Source: Psococerastis gibbosa
Taxonomy: Eukaryota; Arthropoda; Insecta; Psocodea; Psocidae
Assembly: GCA_963971405.1 (NCBI GenBank)
Contig: OZ020487.1
Span: 45,543,039-45,607,038 of the forward strand
Direction: 5' to 3'
DNA: 64,000 nt
The notes under the pieces were generated by a model. That model worked only from the letters and a program-made list of their open reading frames with translations, did not search any database and was not told the origin of the DNA. A program made the position numbers and the translations under genes. This document shows positions 1-10,006 of this stretch, in pieces. Each line of letters starts with the position of its first letter. Positions within the stretch are counted from its first letter, which is position 1.

Positions 1-1
1 C

Positions 2-3000
2 CAAGACTTCCATACGCGGCTGGACAATTTGTTACGTACCCTCGTTCATGCTCGGCCACATTTTGTCCGTTGCATTCGCAGCAACAACGTGGAGGAGGCT
101 GGTGTCTTCAGCAGACCTGTGGTTATGACCCAGATCAGGTCCCTCCAGGTTCTTGAGACTGTTAACCTCATGGCAGGTGGTAAGTACAACTTACCCGGTG
201 ATTTGGCTGTAAATTGGTTTGTTTTGCGTACCTGGTGCACGTACGGTGCCACTTTGTCCACTGACTTCACAGCCACTACGTGGAGGAGCTGTTGGCTTCA
301 GCTGGGCTGTAGTCATGGCTCAGATCAGTTCCCTGCAGGTTCGGAAGACTTATCCTCAGGTGATAAATACGAAAAATGAAGAAAACCAGGCTGTTTTTCT
401 GTACCTTAATATTATTTATTCTAATGTTGTTCATTACTTTGCCGTAGGCTATCCGCATCGAATGCGTTTCCGAGTGTTTAACGCGCGATATCGAGTTCTG
501 GCGCCACACTGCCGGCTGCGGAAAGGCGACGAGCGCATGAACGAGGACACGGCGGCCATTTTGAGTTGTTTGTCACTGAGTGCTGACCAGTCGCAGGCGC
601 ATCCGCCCGCGCCATCGTGGGCTTTTGGAAAACGTCACATCTTCTTAAGGTATATTTTTTTTCCTGTCAATGCATCTCAGTCAATTGATCTTTAGGACCG
701 CTGTCACCAGATGTAAACCAAAGGTAAACCTGTGGTAAATGGAACACCATGGTCGCTTGGAATTACAATGGGTTCCACTGTCCATGCTTGCTAGGAGTCG
801 CAGCCGTGAGTAGAGTCCTATGCATGAGAGATAGGACATTAGCTCCAGTGAAGGATATTGTTCGAATATCTGTCGCCACCAGCCACGTCTTCTTCGACCA
901 ATCACAACACGTCTCGGACACTTGGACAACAAACCCTAGCGTGACTGCATGGCGTGCTACAGTTGGTCAACAGGGTACGTGTCATTTGCTCAATCAATCA
1001 ATCAATCAATCATGTATTTAAATGTTAGAACCATATATGGCATACATTACGTCATTTTTTTATAAATTATGTCATAAGTTAAATATAATATAATATAGCC
1101 TAGTATAAGTAGCCGATGAGGATCCTTGTCAAATATTACAATACACAATTATAATTATAATTATAACTCTCCCAGCCTATCCTCTAGTGCCTCGGCCAGG
1201 GAATAGTATGCCCTCCGTATAAGAGCCTTCTTCACCCGAACCTTGAAATTGCTCCTGCTCAGTGCCTTTGTGCCTTCTGAAAGGTAATTAAAAAACTTTA
1301 TGCCCCAATAATTTCCGCAATCTTTGACTCTATTTATTCTAGTGAACTGCACCTGAAGATTTCCAGCATTTCTGGTGTTATAGTTATGCACGGCTGAGTT
1401 TGTTATATAAGAGCTTCGTTCATCGAACACATACAACAGGCATTTTAGTATGTAGGCACTGGGCAGTGTCAAAATTTCAAGTGAATTGAAGTCCTCTCTG
1501 CAGTCTTCCATGTAGCCTCTGGAGGCCAGCACTCGTATGCTTCTCCTTTGCAAGCCGAACACTCGTGTTGCATGCACTGAGTGGCCCCATACCGAGAGAG
1601 CATACTCTATATGGCTATGAAAGCATGCAAAATAGCATGAACGTAAAACGCTGACCGAGACACTGGACGACAGGCTACGTAGTAAGAAAGATAGGGAACT
1701 TAGTTTTTTGCACAATAGGTCACAGTGTGTCTGCCAGGACATGCCTGGGTCAAGATGAACGCCTAGAAACTTAACGCTCTCCACAATGTTCGGAGGCATT
1801 TCACGCATTGTAAAAACTAGATCTACAGTTTTGGCTTCATTCAATGTGAGACCGTTTGCTCAATTAAGTCGTGGCAGGTGACACTTGAAATTCAAAAAAT
1901 ATCCTTCGCTAGAGCGTTAGAACTCTAGCTGTTGGTGTTTGTGTGGTTCGGCTTACTTATACCAGGCTCCCAAGGACCGTGTCGTATGATGCCTCAGGCT
2001 CAGAGGTCAGGGTGAGTAGGAACTACCATACGACACTGAGCCCTAGCTTTACTCAACCCTGATGGCTTTTGTATAAGTGAAACGAGACATATCCCAAATG
2101 ACAACAAGTCTTGATATAAGTGGCCTGTATTGATGAACACCTGATAGAACTGAAATTAATTACTACTTTTCTCCTTTATTTTAGTGAAAGTGCACGACAG
2201 CAGCTAGAAACGCTACGGACAAATCGCCGCCACAACGCTGCAGCCCGTATCCAGGCAACATGGCGGGGCTGGAGTTACAGGAGACGGTGGCCAGCGCTGC
2301 GTAGATCTCTTACACTGCACCAGGGAAGTAGCGCGGCTGCTTCAGCGCCACTGCCTTCTACGATTGGTGAGTAGATTAACTAAATTACAACCTAATTCCA
2401 TCAGTAAAGAAAGGTTACTTTTATCTGTCAAAACAGGATAACCATGGATTATTATCCTCTTGGGAAAATGGTGATTGACCAAGTTGTGAAAGCAATTTCT
2501 CATTTTGAAATTCAGAGTACAGTCAGTACGTAAAAAAAAAAAAAAAAAACAATCCTGAACCGTTGTGCACCCTTATACTACTCAGTGTGCTCCATTATGA
2601 CCGTTTACATCCGAGCTGGGATTGGAAAGAACGTGTCAGAACGTGCACAACACTAGCTCGGATCTGTTGGGTATTGAGAGGAATGTATAGGACGAATGAC
2701 CCTTAAAATAATTAATTAATGATGTATGATGTAAATAATGATATGTAACACCTTCTTCATCATAACATCGAAGGTTTCGAAGAAGAAAAATTGGCTTAAC
2801 GGCACAAGTCAGTACTCAACCTGCCATGACACATGCTAACCTTGCTTATGTAGGCGCAAATTCCATTGACCTCATATTGCAGAATGTACTTGACGCTGAC
2901 GTGGTAGTAGACATCATTAATAAGTCTTTAATGTCTGCTACCACGTCAATGTCATGTGCATTCTGCAATACGAGGTCAATGGAATTTGCGCCTTACTTAG

Positions 3001-3961
3001 CATGTCTGTGTCCCGCGCTATTTGACCTTAATTGGAAACGATTAGTTATATTCATTTTTTATAACAGGTCTAACTGGTACTGGTGCCAAAGCGCGCACCT
3101 TAGGGAGCGGAGCCCGACCGCGGCCTCAGCCAATAGCTGGTACGCCTCCACCTGACCCCGCGGATAAATGTGACAGCAAAATGATACAGCAAACCTGCAC
3201 CTTGTTTGGTCTGGACCTGGAGAGGCCGCCTCCTGTGCCACCGAGCAGGTCTTACACCGTCACTGGCAACAGCAAGCTGGGCTACCCGCAGACGCGTGTT
3301 ATGAAGATGTCCTTCCCAGGTGGGTGTGACAAATTGACGAGAATTTCTATGCATGGTAAACCTATACCTTGTTTCGCTTGGGCCTGGAGGGACCACCTTC
3401 TGCGCCTCCTAGCAGGCCTTACACTGACACTAGTAACAGTAAGCGGGACTACCCCCAGAGACGCGTGTTATGAAGATGCGGGTCGCAAGGTGGTAGCGTG
3501 CTTGTACTTGTGCGAGTCTCTACATACCGTGCGATCGGAGACGTGTCGTAACTCGAAACAAGTAGGCTACTTATTGAGGGGACTAAAGAGGATACATTCA
3601 TTCAATTTTATGTATGCGATTAACCTTTTTTTTTTAAAAAAAAAAAAAAATGTCCTACCCATGTAGGTGTGGCAGATTGAATTGAATTAATATGCATTGG
3701 ATGTGTTAGTCCAACTAACACTTTTTAATTCATATTACACCATTGCCATTAACCTTTACCAATAGAATATTTCTCTAACATCACTCATTTATTCTTGCTG
3801 TTGCAGAAGGTACGAACGAACCCGCTCTAGCTCAAGGGGACACGGTGCTAGTGGTGGGGGCGTCTTCGCGGCGGGGGCATCTCTTGGTGGCCCACAACAA
3901 CACCTCCCTCCATGTCCCCTTCCACTTCCTGGAACTCAAATCTGGTCCGGGGAGCTTCTAA
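2..3961 (+). CDS. dachs: Dachs, unconventional myosin (class XX), C-terminal five exons
   Basis: The coding exons are 2-179, 448-649, 2185-2366, 3068-3319 and 3807-3961, and the gene starts upstream of the window. All junctions have AG/GT signals and the phases agree. The first exon encodes the end of the myosin motor (HFVRCIRSNN, then TQIRSLQVLETVNLMAGG). It continues after the splice with YPHRMRFRVFNARY, the SH1/converter region. Exon 3 has one IQ motif (AARIQATWRGW), a calmodulin-type light-chain site. Exons 4 and 5 encode the proline-rich tail (ERPPPVPPSRSYTVTG) and end in GDTVLVVGASSRRGHL and a stop. From family knowledge, Dachs is an atypical myosin at the cell cortex that acts downstream of Fat and Dachsous in Hippo growth control and planar polarity. 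The identification rests on remembered similarity of the tail; another unconventional myosin is the alternative. Confidence 0.85.
217..355 (+). pseudogene. Decayed tandem copy of the preceding dachs exon, inside the intron
   Basis: The stretch aligns with positions 28-179 along its length. Landmarks in the same order are the pairs HFVRC/HFVH, NNVEEAG/HYVEEL and VVMTQIRSLQVLET/VVMAQISSLQVRKT. In the frame matching the exon there is an in-frame TGA after HFVH. A frame shift follows before the VVMAQISSLQV part, so the copy cannot replace the real exon. It ends in CAG followed by GTGATA, which could have been a donor site. I infer an old tandem exon duplication now decaying. Confidence 0.75.
1161..1844 (-). 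mobile_element. 5'-truncated non-LTR retrotransposon, reverse-transcriptase C-terminal part
   Basis: A 227-codon open frame encodes the region after the polymerase active site of a jockey/CR1-type LINE. Recognisable blocks are SVKFLGVHLDPGMSWQTH, HSHIEYALSVWG, LQRRSIRVLASRGYMEDC, LEILTLPSAYILKCLLYV and NYNTRNAGNLQV. The YADD active site, the endonuclease and ORF1 are absent, so this is a dead 5'-truncated copy. It lies antisense inside the second visible dachs intron. The open frame suggests a fairly recent insertion. Confidence 0.85.
1862..2184. other. Intron sequence with one short inverted repeat
   Basis: This is dachs intron between the LINE fragment and the IQ exon. A short inverted repeat (GTGTCGTATG near 1980 against CATACGACAC near 2026) is the only structure. 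The pyrimidine-rich acceptor tract runs up to 2184. I see no gene. Confidence 0.4.
2367..2850. other. AT-rich intron with a poly(A) run
   Basis: The dachs intron holds a run of about 18 A near 2533-2550, possibly the tail of an eroded retroposed sequence. Nothing else is recognisable. Confidence 0.35.
2853..2992. mobile_element. Palindromic hairpin element (family FB), copy 1
   Basis: About 60 bases at each end are inverted copies of each other (GGCGCAAATTCCATTGACC against GGTCAATGGAATTTGCGCC). The centre is the core TCTTTAATGTCTGCTACCAC, flanked by its own inverted copy. The same core and related GGCG...TTCCA ends occur near 24.7, 30.4 and 32.9 kb, and the core alone near 6.4 kb. There is no open frame, so it is non-autonomous. 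It lies in a dachs intron. Confidence 0.8.
3478..3655 (+). repeat. Interspersed repeat R3, copy 1
   Basis: The segment matches 27480-27650: a GTGGTAGC..TGCTTGTACTTGTGCG block, CTCTACATA..TGCGATCGG..AC, a GGATACATTC motif and GTATGCGA before a T/A-rich tail. A third copy of the 3' end lies inverted near 35527-35585. The poly-T/A tail suggests a SINE or a LINE 3' end, but I see no clear tRNA boxes. Confidence 0.6.
3697..3775 (+). repeat. Fragment of repeat R4 (one terminus)
   Basis: GTTAGTCCAACTAAC and TATTACACCATTGCCATTAA are shared with 8003-8070, the right end of the R4 element. Only this end is present here, immediately before the last dachs exon. Confidence 0.6.
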
Positions 3962-4248
3962 CCCAGTATTTATTTCGCCGCCATCTTGCCTTGCCCGTCT
4001 TCTGCTCAATCTAAAGTCTCTTCAGTTGCCTTACCAGTGGTGTACCCATGGTGTGTTTATATGAAATTGCAATAGACTGTTTTGAAGAGACTGTTCTGCA
4101 TATGAAATCTTACGTGCTGACAACTTACTTTTGACATCAGTTAAGATAGTTTTCAATTTTTGATCGTTATAGTAATTACTCGAGTCTTCTTAAACCTTTT
4201 TACAAAATTTATATTTATATTGTAATTTGCCTAGTCGGACTAGGTAAA
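3962..4248 (+). other. Probable dachs 3' UTR
   Basis: AT-rich, non-coding sequence follows the dachs stop codon. AATAAA at about 4695-4700 is a candidate polyadenylation signal, but it lies beyond the mariner remnant, so the true end is uncertain. Confidence 0.4.
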
Positions 4249-4613
4249 AACTTATGGCAGGACTAGGCTAGACTAGGCTAGTCCTGCCATAAGTTCTGTC
4301 CCTAAGGTTATGACATGGTGCAAGGAATCAAAAAGTTTAATATGGTTCGAGTATTTTTTTTATATTGAATTATTCATACTTAAGTAATAAAACATACTAA
4401 ATTTCAAAATGTCCACCATCATTTTGAACACTAGCCTGAAGACGTTGTGGCCACTCATCTATTGCGGCACAGACGGTTTCCAGTTAGATCTTGGGCTGCC
4501 ATGATGAGGGAATGCTTCAGGCTATCCAAATTTGAGTGACGCTTTGAGCAGGCCTTGAGATACAGTCAGGGGTAGCCAAAATGCCGCAGGGACAGAACTT
4601 ATGGCAGGACTAG
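4249..4613 (-). mobile_element. Internally deleted mariner-like element
   Basis: Inverted ends CTAGTCCTGCCATAAGTTCT (from 4278) and its complement (4589-4613) bound about 335 bases. A further inverted end copy sits at 4249-4269. The minus strand of the interior encodes IDEWPQRLQASVQNDGGHFE preceded by DSLKHSLIMAAQ. From memory this resembles the C-terminal end of Tc1/mariner-superfamily transposases. The reading frame contains stops and the catalytic DDD/E region is missing. It is a non-autonomous relic in the 3' flank of dachs. Confidence 0.75.
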
Positions 4614-6000
4614 GTATATTTACCATACGAGATTTTTTCTAAATGGCTTATCCCAATATTATCATTGATAAAGTCTCTAAATTCAGTCTATTGTAATAAA
4701 AGGTAATTTTTAATTAATTATGAAGTACCTATTCAACCTAGTTTTCGTGCACTTGAGCGACTATGTTCCTTATACCATAGATTGCTCGTTGAAGCCTAGA
4801 CTGATGATAGTTTCAATTTATTTATTCTATTTATGTATTATTATTCTAGTGTGCTACTTAGTATATTGCAGGAATTATGAAATAACTCAATCGTAGTATA
4901 TTTATTAAAAAATAGTATATATAAGGCGTATTTTGTGACACGAATATTTTACATTTGAACACAAATCCGTATTAGAAGTTGGACCAATCAGGGAACAGGA
5001 GGAAAAGAAGCAAAAAAATGCCACAAAATACAACAAAATGAGCGTATTGTGATATTCAAATATTATATTCTAAGCAGTAGACATGAATTCAAATTAAAGG
5101 CGCCAATCCAAAATTTGAAGAAAATAAATGATATCAACATCACCCATTATAAAAAATAACTTAAAACAAACTAAAAACTAACCATTAACACGATAGTCAT
5201 CACAAATCCAAGATGTCAGCCTAGCGTAAACAAATTTTTGTAAGCCAAAATCGTGGCAAAACTAAAAAAAACTTATCAGAAAAAAAAAAATGAATATCTG
5301 ATCTACCTCCCGACCAAGATTAAATATTATTGAATACATAATACTAACCCTGTTCTCTAACCCGGGTTAAGAATCGAACATTTAATACGCTCCGCCCCCT
5401 TTGGTAACAAAATGCACCAAATCCAGTAATCCAAATTCGAATTCGTGTAACAAAATACGCCTATATTTGGAACATGGGGTGCCACCTTACTGCGTAACAA
5501 TATACGCGGTAAAAAAATCTCAATTCAGTTATGAAGTAAGGAGGAACCCCCAAGTTCCAATGCATATAGGTGCGTTAGTATTCCTCACGAAAAAAATTTT
5601 TTAACGTGGCGGGATTGGGTCTAAGAAATGCGCTTCATCCAATGCAATTATATTATAACTTGAGTTTTCTTATAATTTAATTTTACGACTTGAGTTTGCA
5701 GCAGTGAACGGGCTAACAGTGCCATTATTGTCTATCATATTATAAGTAGACTTAACGACTCCTACCTCTGTCTTCCGAACTATAACACATTGTATACTGA
5801 GATTTTTACGTAGACTTAAGTTCTTTTAATTGTTTATTCATAATGTATTTTTTATGTTAAATGTTGCAAAATTGACAATGCTCAGTTGTATTGTATAGTA
5901 CTACTAACTACAGTGGTTGAAAATAAATCAGTGGACTCCAATTAAAAAAAAAAAAAGTGACACTTGAACCCAATGAGGCCTTAGGCTTTAGTTATAGCCT
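4614..6000. other. Gene-free AT-rich sequence
   Basis: No coding region, splice-consistent exon or clear repeat pair is visible. A run of 13 A at about 5944-5956, preceded by AATAAATC, looks like a retroposed poly(A) tail or a LINE end. Confidence 0.4.
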
Positions 6001-6006
6001 ATATAG

Positions 6007-6080
6007 GAGAGATCGGACATTTGATTCCCGCCAAAAATATATTTATTAATTTCGGAGGCCACCTGCCACGTCTGCTGTGA
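6007..6080 (+). repeat. Interspersed repeat fragment shared with 50265-50345
   Basis: Both places contain GACATT.G.TTCCC.CCAAAAATATA followed by an AT-rich stretch and GCC.CCTGC.ACGT. The family is not recognised and only two eroded copies lie in the window. Confidence 0.5.
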
Positions 6081-6281
6081 CCAGTAATTGATAAGATGTG
6101 GCAGGTTGCACCAGACATTTCTGGCGTTAGCGAATGTCCCAACCCTCTTTTAGAGAACTCTAGTTTAGGCCTGAGTTCTGGTAGAGGATCCTTTCTCTTT
6201 GACTGCTCTGTTTGGGATGTTGTGGCCAGCAACATCTCCAACTGCCGTCTTCCACTACCGCTGAGGTGGCTATTCCACCGG

Positions 6282-6502
6282 CTTCATTTGTGATACTGTC
6301 ACTGACGTTTGTTTTGTTTTAAGGAGACTATTATGTAGATACTTAACTTATATATTATAAATTAAGTTATAATATAGTAGAGACTTATTAATGATGTCTG
6401 CTACCATATTATAACTTAATTTATAATAGATAAGTATCTACATAATAGTCTCCTTAACACAAAACACTTAACAAACGTCAGTGACAGAATCACAAATGAA
6501 GG
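6282..6502. mobile_element. Palindromic hairpin element (family FB-like), copy 2
   Basis: Inverted arms of about 95 bases run outward from the centre near 6390. The inner arm contains AAGGAGACTATTATGTAGAT and its complement; the outer arm contains GTCACTGACGTTTGTT and its complement. The loop holds AATGATGTCTGCTACCA, almost the same core as in the other hairpins. The terminal GGCG motif is not present, so this may be a relative rather than a full member. Confidence 0.7.
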
Positions 6503-7710
6503 TAAGGTACCCATATGGGATTGGTGTGACCCAGGGCTGGCGGACAATATGTAGAACTCAACTATGCTTAAGTAATGCCAGAGTTCTCCAAGGACAGACT
6601 GACGGACTTGGTGAATTAATATATAGGGATATGCATACTGTAGCATGTCGCTTTGCAACATTAGTTTCTTAGCTTTTGGTAAAAGCTATTGTATCTACAT
6701 TTTTAAACAGTGGGATATCGGGTTAAAGCGCCTGTAGTCACTCTCGTATTATTTTACCACAACCAGTACAAAAGTGTCAAAATGATGGCTGAAGTACGGC
6801 TTTTTACAAATTTGTTCTTTAAAGTAAGTACAGTAAAGTTATGGTCATCTCTTATTACACCATCTGCTGACTAGTTTTGCCCTAGCCAAAAGCATCGATG
6901 GGAAATAAATATTAAAGTTATTTTAAATCGAAGATAGTCTTCTAACTTATTTTGCAGTGCGTACCACCAATTTTTCAGGGTTAAAAATTACTCCGTGTTA
7001 AAACTAGCCCGATATATTTTTTTGTGACTGTAGTTTGTCCAAAAATCGATGAACCAATAGACATTCGTACTAAAAACACTTTGTGTGTTTTTGGGACCTC
7101 TTCTTCGTCATCTACCTTGTTAGTACCCCTGCAAAGGGACTCTCAATTCACATATGGCACAATCTCTTTCGTTTGTACGATTTTTCATTGGGCATGCGTT
7201 CAACTACGGAACTTAAAGTTTCGGATTCACAGCTGAACCAGCAGTCACTAAAGTCCCCTTAATTTTTTTTTAAAGCCTTTCCTCATGCATTCAGCAAGTG
7301 CATGCTCGTGTGGCTCTGCAGTGGAAACTGTCTGTTTGCAAATCACAAAATTACAAATCCTTGTTTATAACTATTTTGAAATAAAATTATTTAAAGAGAA
7401 ATTTGTAAAAGTGTCCGAAGCCTTGTATTATTTTTTATTATAGTTTAAGATTATGGTGTAGTACTTAGGTAACATGAACTAAAATTATGGTGGAATTTTA
7501 GAACTAGCATAGGCTATGCAATATGTACCGTATTCGCCTTGTTTTAAAATTCACAAAATTGTTGTCTCAAGTTGGTGATGGCCTTTTCGATGTTAACTAT
7601 TTCCCTTTGAAAAATCTCGTCACGTATGCATAGTCAATTAGATTTTACCATTTTTTTTTAATGTTCGCAGTTAGCCAAATCTTCTGATTCATCTCCTCCA
7701 TTATATTTAA
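6503..7710. other. Gene-free AT-rich sequence
   Basis: I find no gene. The segment AATGAAGGTAAGGTACCCAT at 6495-6514 recurs with small changes near 41857, so at least the start is repeat-derived. Confidence 0.4.
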
Positions 7711-8075
7711 CAAAGGATTAGTTGGGCTTACATTGCCTGCTATGTTAATAGTCATTAGAGGCATAAGCCTCATAGTCATTGAACGATAAGGGTGGAGCTC
7801 ATTGTCAGGCGAAGGGGGTGACGTTTCAGGAGTGGGTGCTACTACTCTGAATTATTGAGTAAATCCGATCCCCTTGAGGATTCGAACTAACGTTCTCTCG
7901 AATGTAATGCAAGCTCTCTAGCCACTCGACTACAGCCCTCGCTCAATCGTCCAATGGCTATGAGGTTCATGCCTCTAATGAGTAATAGCACAGCAGGCAA
8001 TGTTAGTCCAACTAACCCTTTCTTAAATAGTATTACACCATTGCCATTAACCTTTACAAATAGATTCCTCCTACA
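7711..8075. mobile_element. MITE-like element R4 with ~80-bp inverted ends
   Basis: The left part (GGATTAGTTGGGCTTACATT, then CATTAGAGGCATAAGCCTCA) is repeated in inverted form at 7945-8025 (TGAGGTTCATGCCTCTAATG, then AATGTTAGTCCAACTAAC). Partial copies lie at 3697-3775 and 55748-55895. The homology with the 3.7 kb copy extends to about 8070. There is no transposase, so it is non-autonomous, class unknown. Confidence 0.7.
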
Positions 8076-8204
8076 TTCATTTCGGTCCTGAGTCGTTCTC
8101 TTGAGTTGCAAGTTGGTTCCGAATGTCATATCTTGTTTGAAGTTTTCCTTGCTCGGCCCCTGGCCGCCAATAGGATGGAGGATGAGGATGTCAAGGCGAT
8201 TAGG

Positions 8205-8300
8205 GGTTAGTGCCGGTCAAATACTATAGCGAAATGTAGAGGAACACTTCATCTACTTAATGGCTCAACTATGGATGCTTGTGAAATGTTATTTTATTTT
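8205..8300 (+). repeat. Interspersed repeat fragment shared with 33775-33870
   Basis: The shared core is AAATGTAGAGGAA..TTCTACTTAA.G followed about 20 bases later by CTTGTGAAAT. The class is unknown. Confidence 0.5.
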
Positions 8301-8682
8301 TTAAAAAAAATTACTGCCTCTTAACGGATTTTACTGGATTTTTTTAATGGTATACAGAGGCTATCAATAATTATTCGCAGCTGATAGTTTGATTTGCAAA
8401 CTATCTAGTTCTAGCAATCGAGTATTCATTCTTCTTCTTAGAGTGCCTCTTGCCGTTGCCTTCTGCATCCTTATGCCGTTGACTCTTCATTATTCTGGGT
8501 CAGTTTCCCAACCCCAGGACAAAAGAATGCCCTAGTAGTGGTTGCTTTTTTTGTGGCCCCGACACGTAGTAATCCTCTGGCTACTGTGGCTTTTCAGAGA
8601 CAGGGCTGCACCACCTAAAGGTCCGATTATGCTGCTTCCGGGTCCTCTGCTTATTCGTTATATTCGCAGATGGCTACCAGTC

Positions 8683-8868
8683 GGGACATGTAGAGTAGTG
8701 GTACGGACTCTGACTTTCACCCGAGCGGTTGTTGGTTCGAGTCCCACACTACCTACTTTTTCTGGCTATGAGGGCATGTAAAGAAGGCGGTCCCTGGTCT
8801 TCCTAGTTGAGTGTAAGCCCTAACTCCGCTAGGTTGGCTTAGTAATAGAACAAAAAAAAGTCCTTATT
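8683..8868 (+). mobile_element. tRNA-derived SINE, copy 1
   Basis: The head looks like a tRNA gene, with box A-like TAGAGTAGTGGTACGG and box B GGTTCGAGTCC about 40 bases later. These are the internal RNA polymerase III promoter elements. The body runs GGCATGTAAAGAAGGCGGTCC and GAGTGTAAGCCCTAACTCC and ends in an A-rich tail. Similar copies lie at 9603 and 39524 (+) and 32516 (-). SINEs have no protein and depend on a LINE for movement. Confidence 0.88.
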
Positions 8869-9602
8869 TATTTATATCTGGTGGCCTTTTCACTATCAGC
8901 CACCTGCGCTCCTGTTAGTAGCCTGCAGCTCTGCCCTGGTATAGAGTATTCCTTTGGGCTTAATTGTTCCATGATCCGCATGACAAGCAGAATCCAAAGA
9001 TTCCAATGCTTTGGGAGAGGATGCCAACTATTTTCCCTTTGTGCATATTTGTCTAGCGGTTCGTAGAAGCAGCCATAAATGTAAAAAATCCAATTGTCTT
9101 CTGCCATTCATTGGTACCTATTAAAAGTTAAGTTTTAATTTTATTAATGTAATTTTCAAAATAAGTCGCCACGTCTTAATGTGCTTATATAAAGATTAGA
9201 AAGGTTAAATACATGATGCCTATTTGTATAATTTTATTTCAAATGTTCATTGTATTATTGTAGCCTAAACTACACAACCCGTGCATGCTTTCTCATTTAT
9301 AATTAGTATAATATAAGTAATTATTATGGTTCTAATTATCTATGGTAAGTAATGTAATGTACGGCTACAACTATTTACTTAATTAGACTCTCACTTGGCC
9401 ACAAGTTTACCTGTGACCAACCCTATATCAAACAACCTTTGCCAATGACACACCAAGGTGAAAATCAAACCAAATTTGTTAAATTAAAACAACATTTTCA
9501 TAACCAGGCGCGGATCTAGAATGAGACGAAGGAGGGGGCGAAGATCAAATACTAAACGTTTTTTAAAAATAGGGCTGAAATATTGGGGTTTTACGCATTT
9601 TC
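8869..9602. other. Gene-free AT-rich sequence between two SINEs
   Basis: I see no gene, splice-consistent exon or recognisable element here. Two overlapping short open frames on opposite strands near 8880-9100 look like chance. Confidence 0.4.
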
Positions 9603-9783
9603 AGGACATGTAGAGTGGTGGAACAGACTCCAACTTTCACCCGAAAGGTTGTTGGTTCGAGTACCACACTTGCTATATTTTCTGGCCATGGTTCGGAGGG
9701 CATGTAAAGCAGGCGGTCCCGGGCTTTCCTAGTTGGGTATAAGAGAGGGCTTATAAAAAAGCAGATATTTATTTATTAATAAG
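9603..9783 (+). mobile_element. tRNA-derived SINE, copy 2
   Basis: The copy has the same tRNA-like head as the SINE at 8683 (box B GGTTCGAGTACC with one change). It then has CACTTGC, TTTTCTGGCCATG and a GAGAGGGCTTAT tail, so the last part before the A-rich end is shortened. Confidence 0.85.
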
Positions 9784-10006
9784 GGTTCTATATTATAGGT
9801 AATTAATACAATCGAGCACAAGGGGGTTTCCCCCGGGAGAAAAATTTTGAAAAATAGGACTGAAATAGTGGGGGTTTTGTAAACGCATTTTGAGGAAAAT
9901 AAAATGCTAGCATAATATTGGTCTGTTACAACCGAAATGTTATCAGGACCATGACAAATTGGTCTTGCATACTTAATTTACATTTCCTTCCTACACTAAA
10001 AAAAAT

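Noticed and set aside
219..695. 158-codon open frame joining the decayed exon copy to the real second dachs exon
   Set aside because: It is chance read-through across an intron; the true exon frame begins at 448 after an AG.
6096..6293. 65-codon plus-strand frame near the second hairpin
   Set aside because: It is short, has no motifs and is overlapped by an equally open minus-strand frame.
8683..8760. A functional tRNA gene
   Set aside because: Box A and B-like sequences are present, but the acceptor stem does not close and the segment recurs with the same SINE body at several places.
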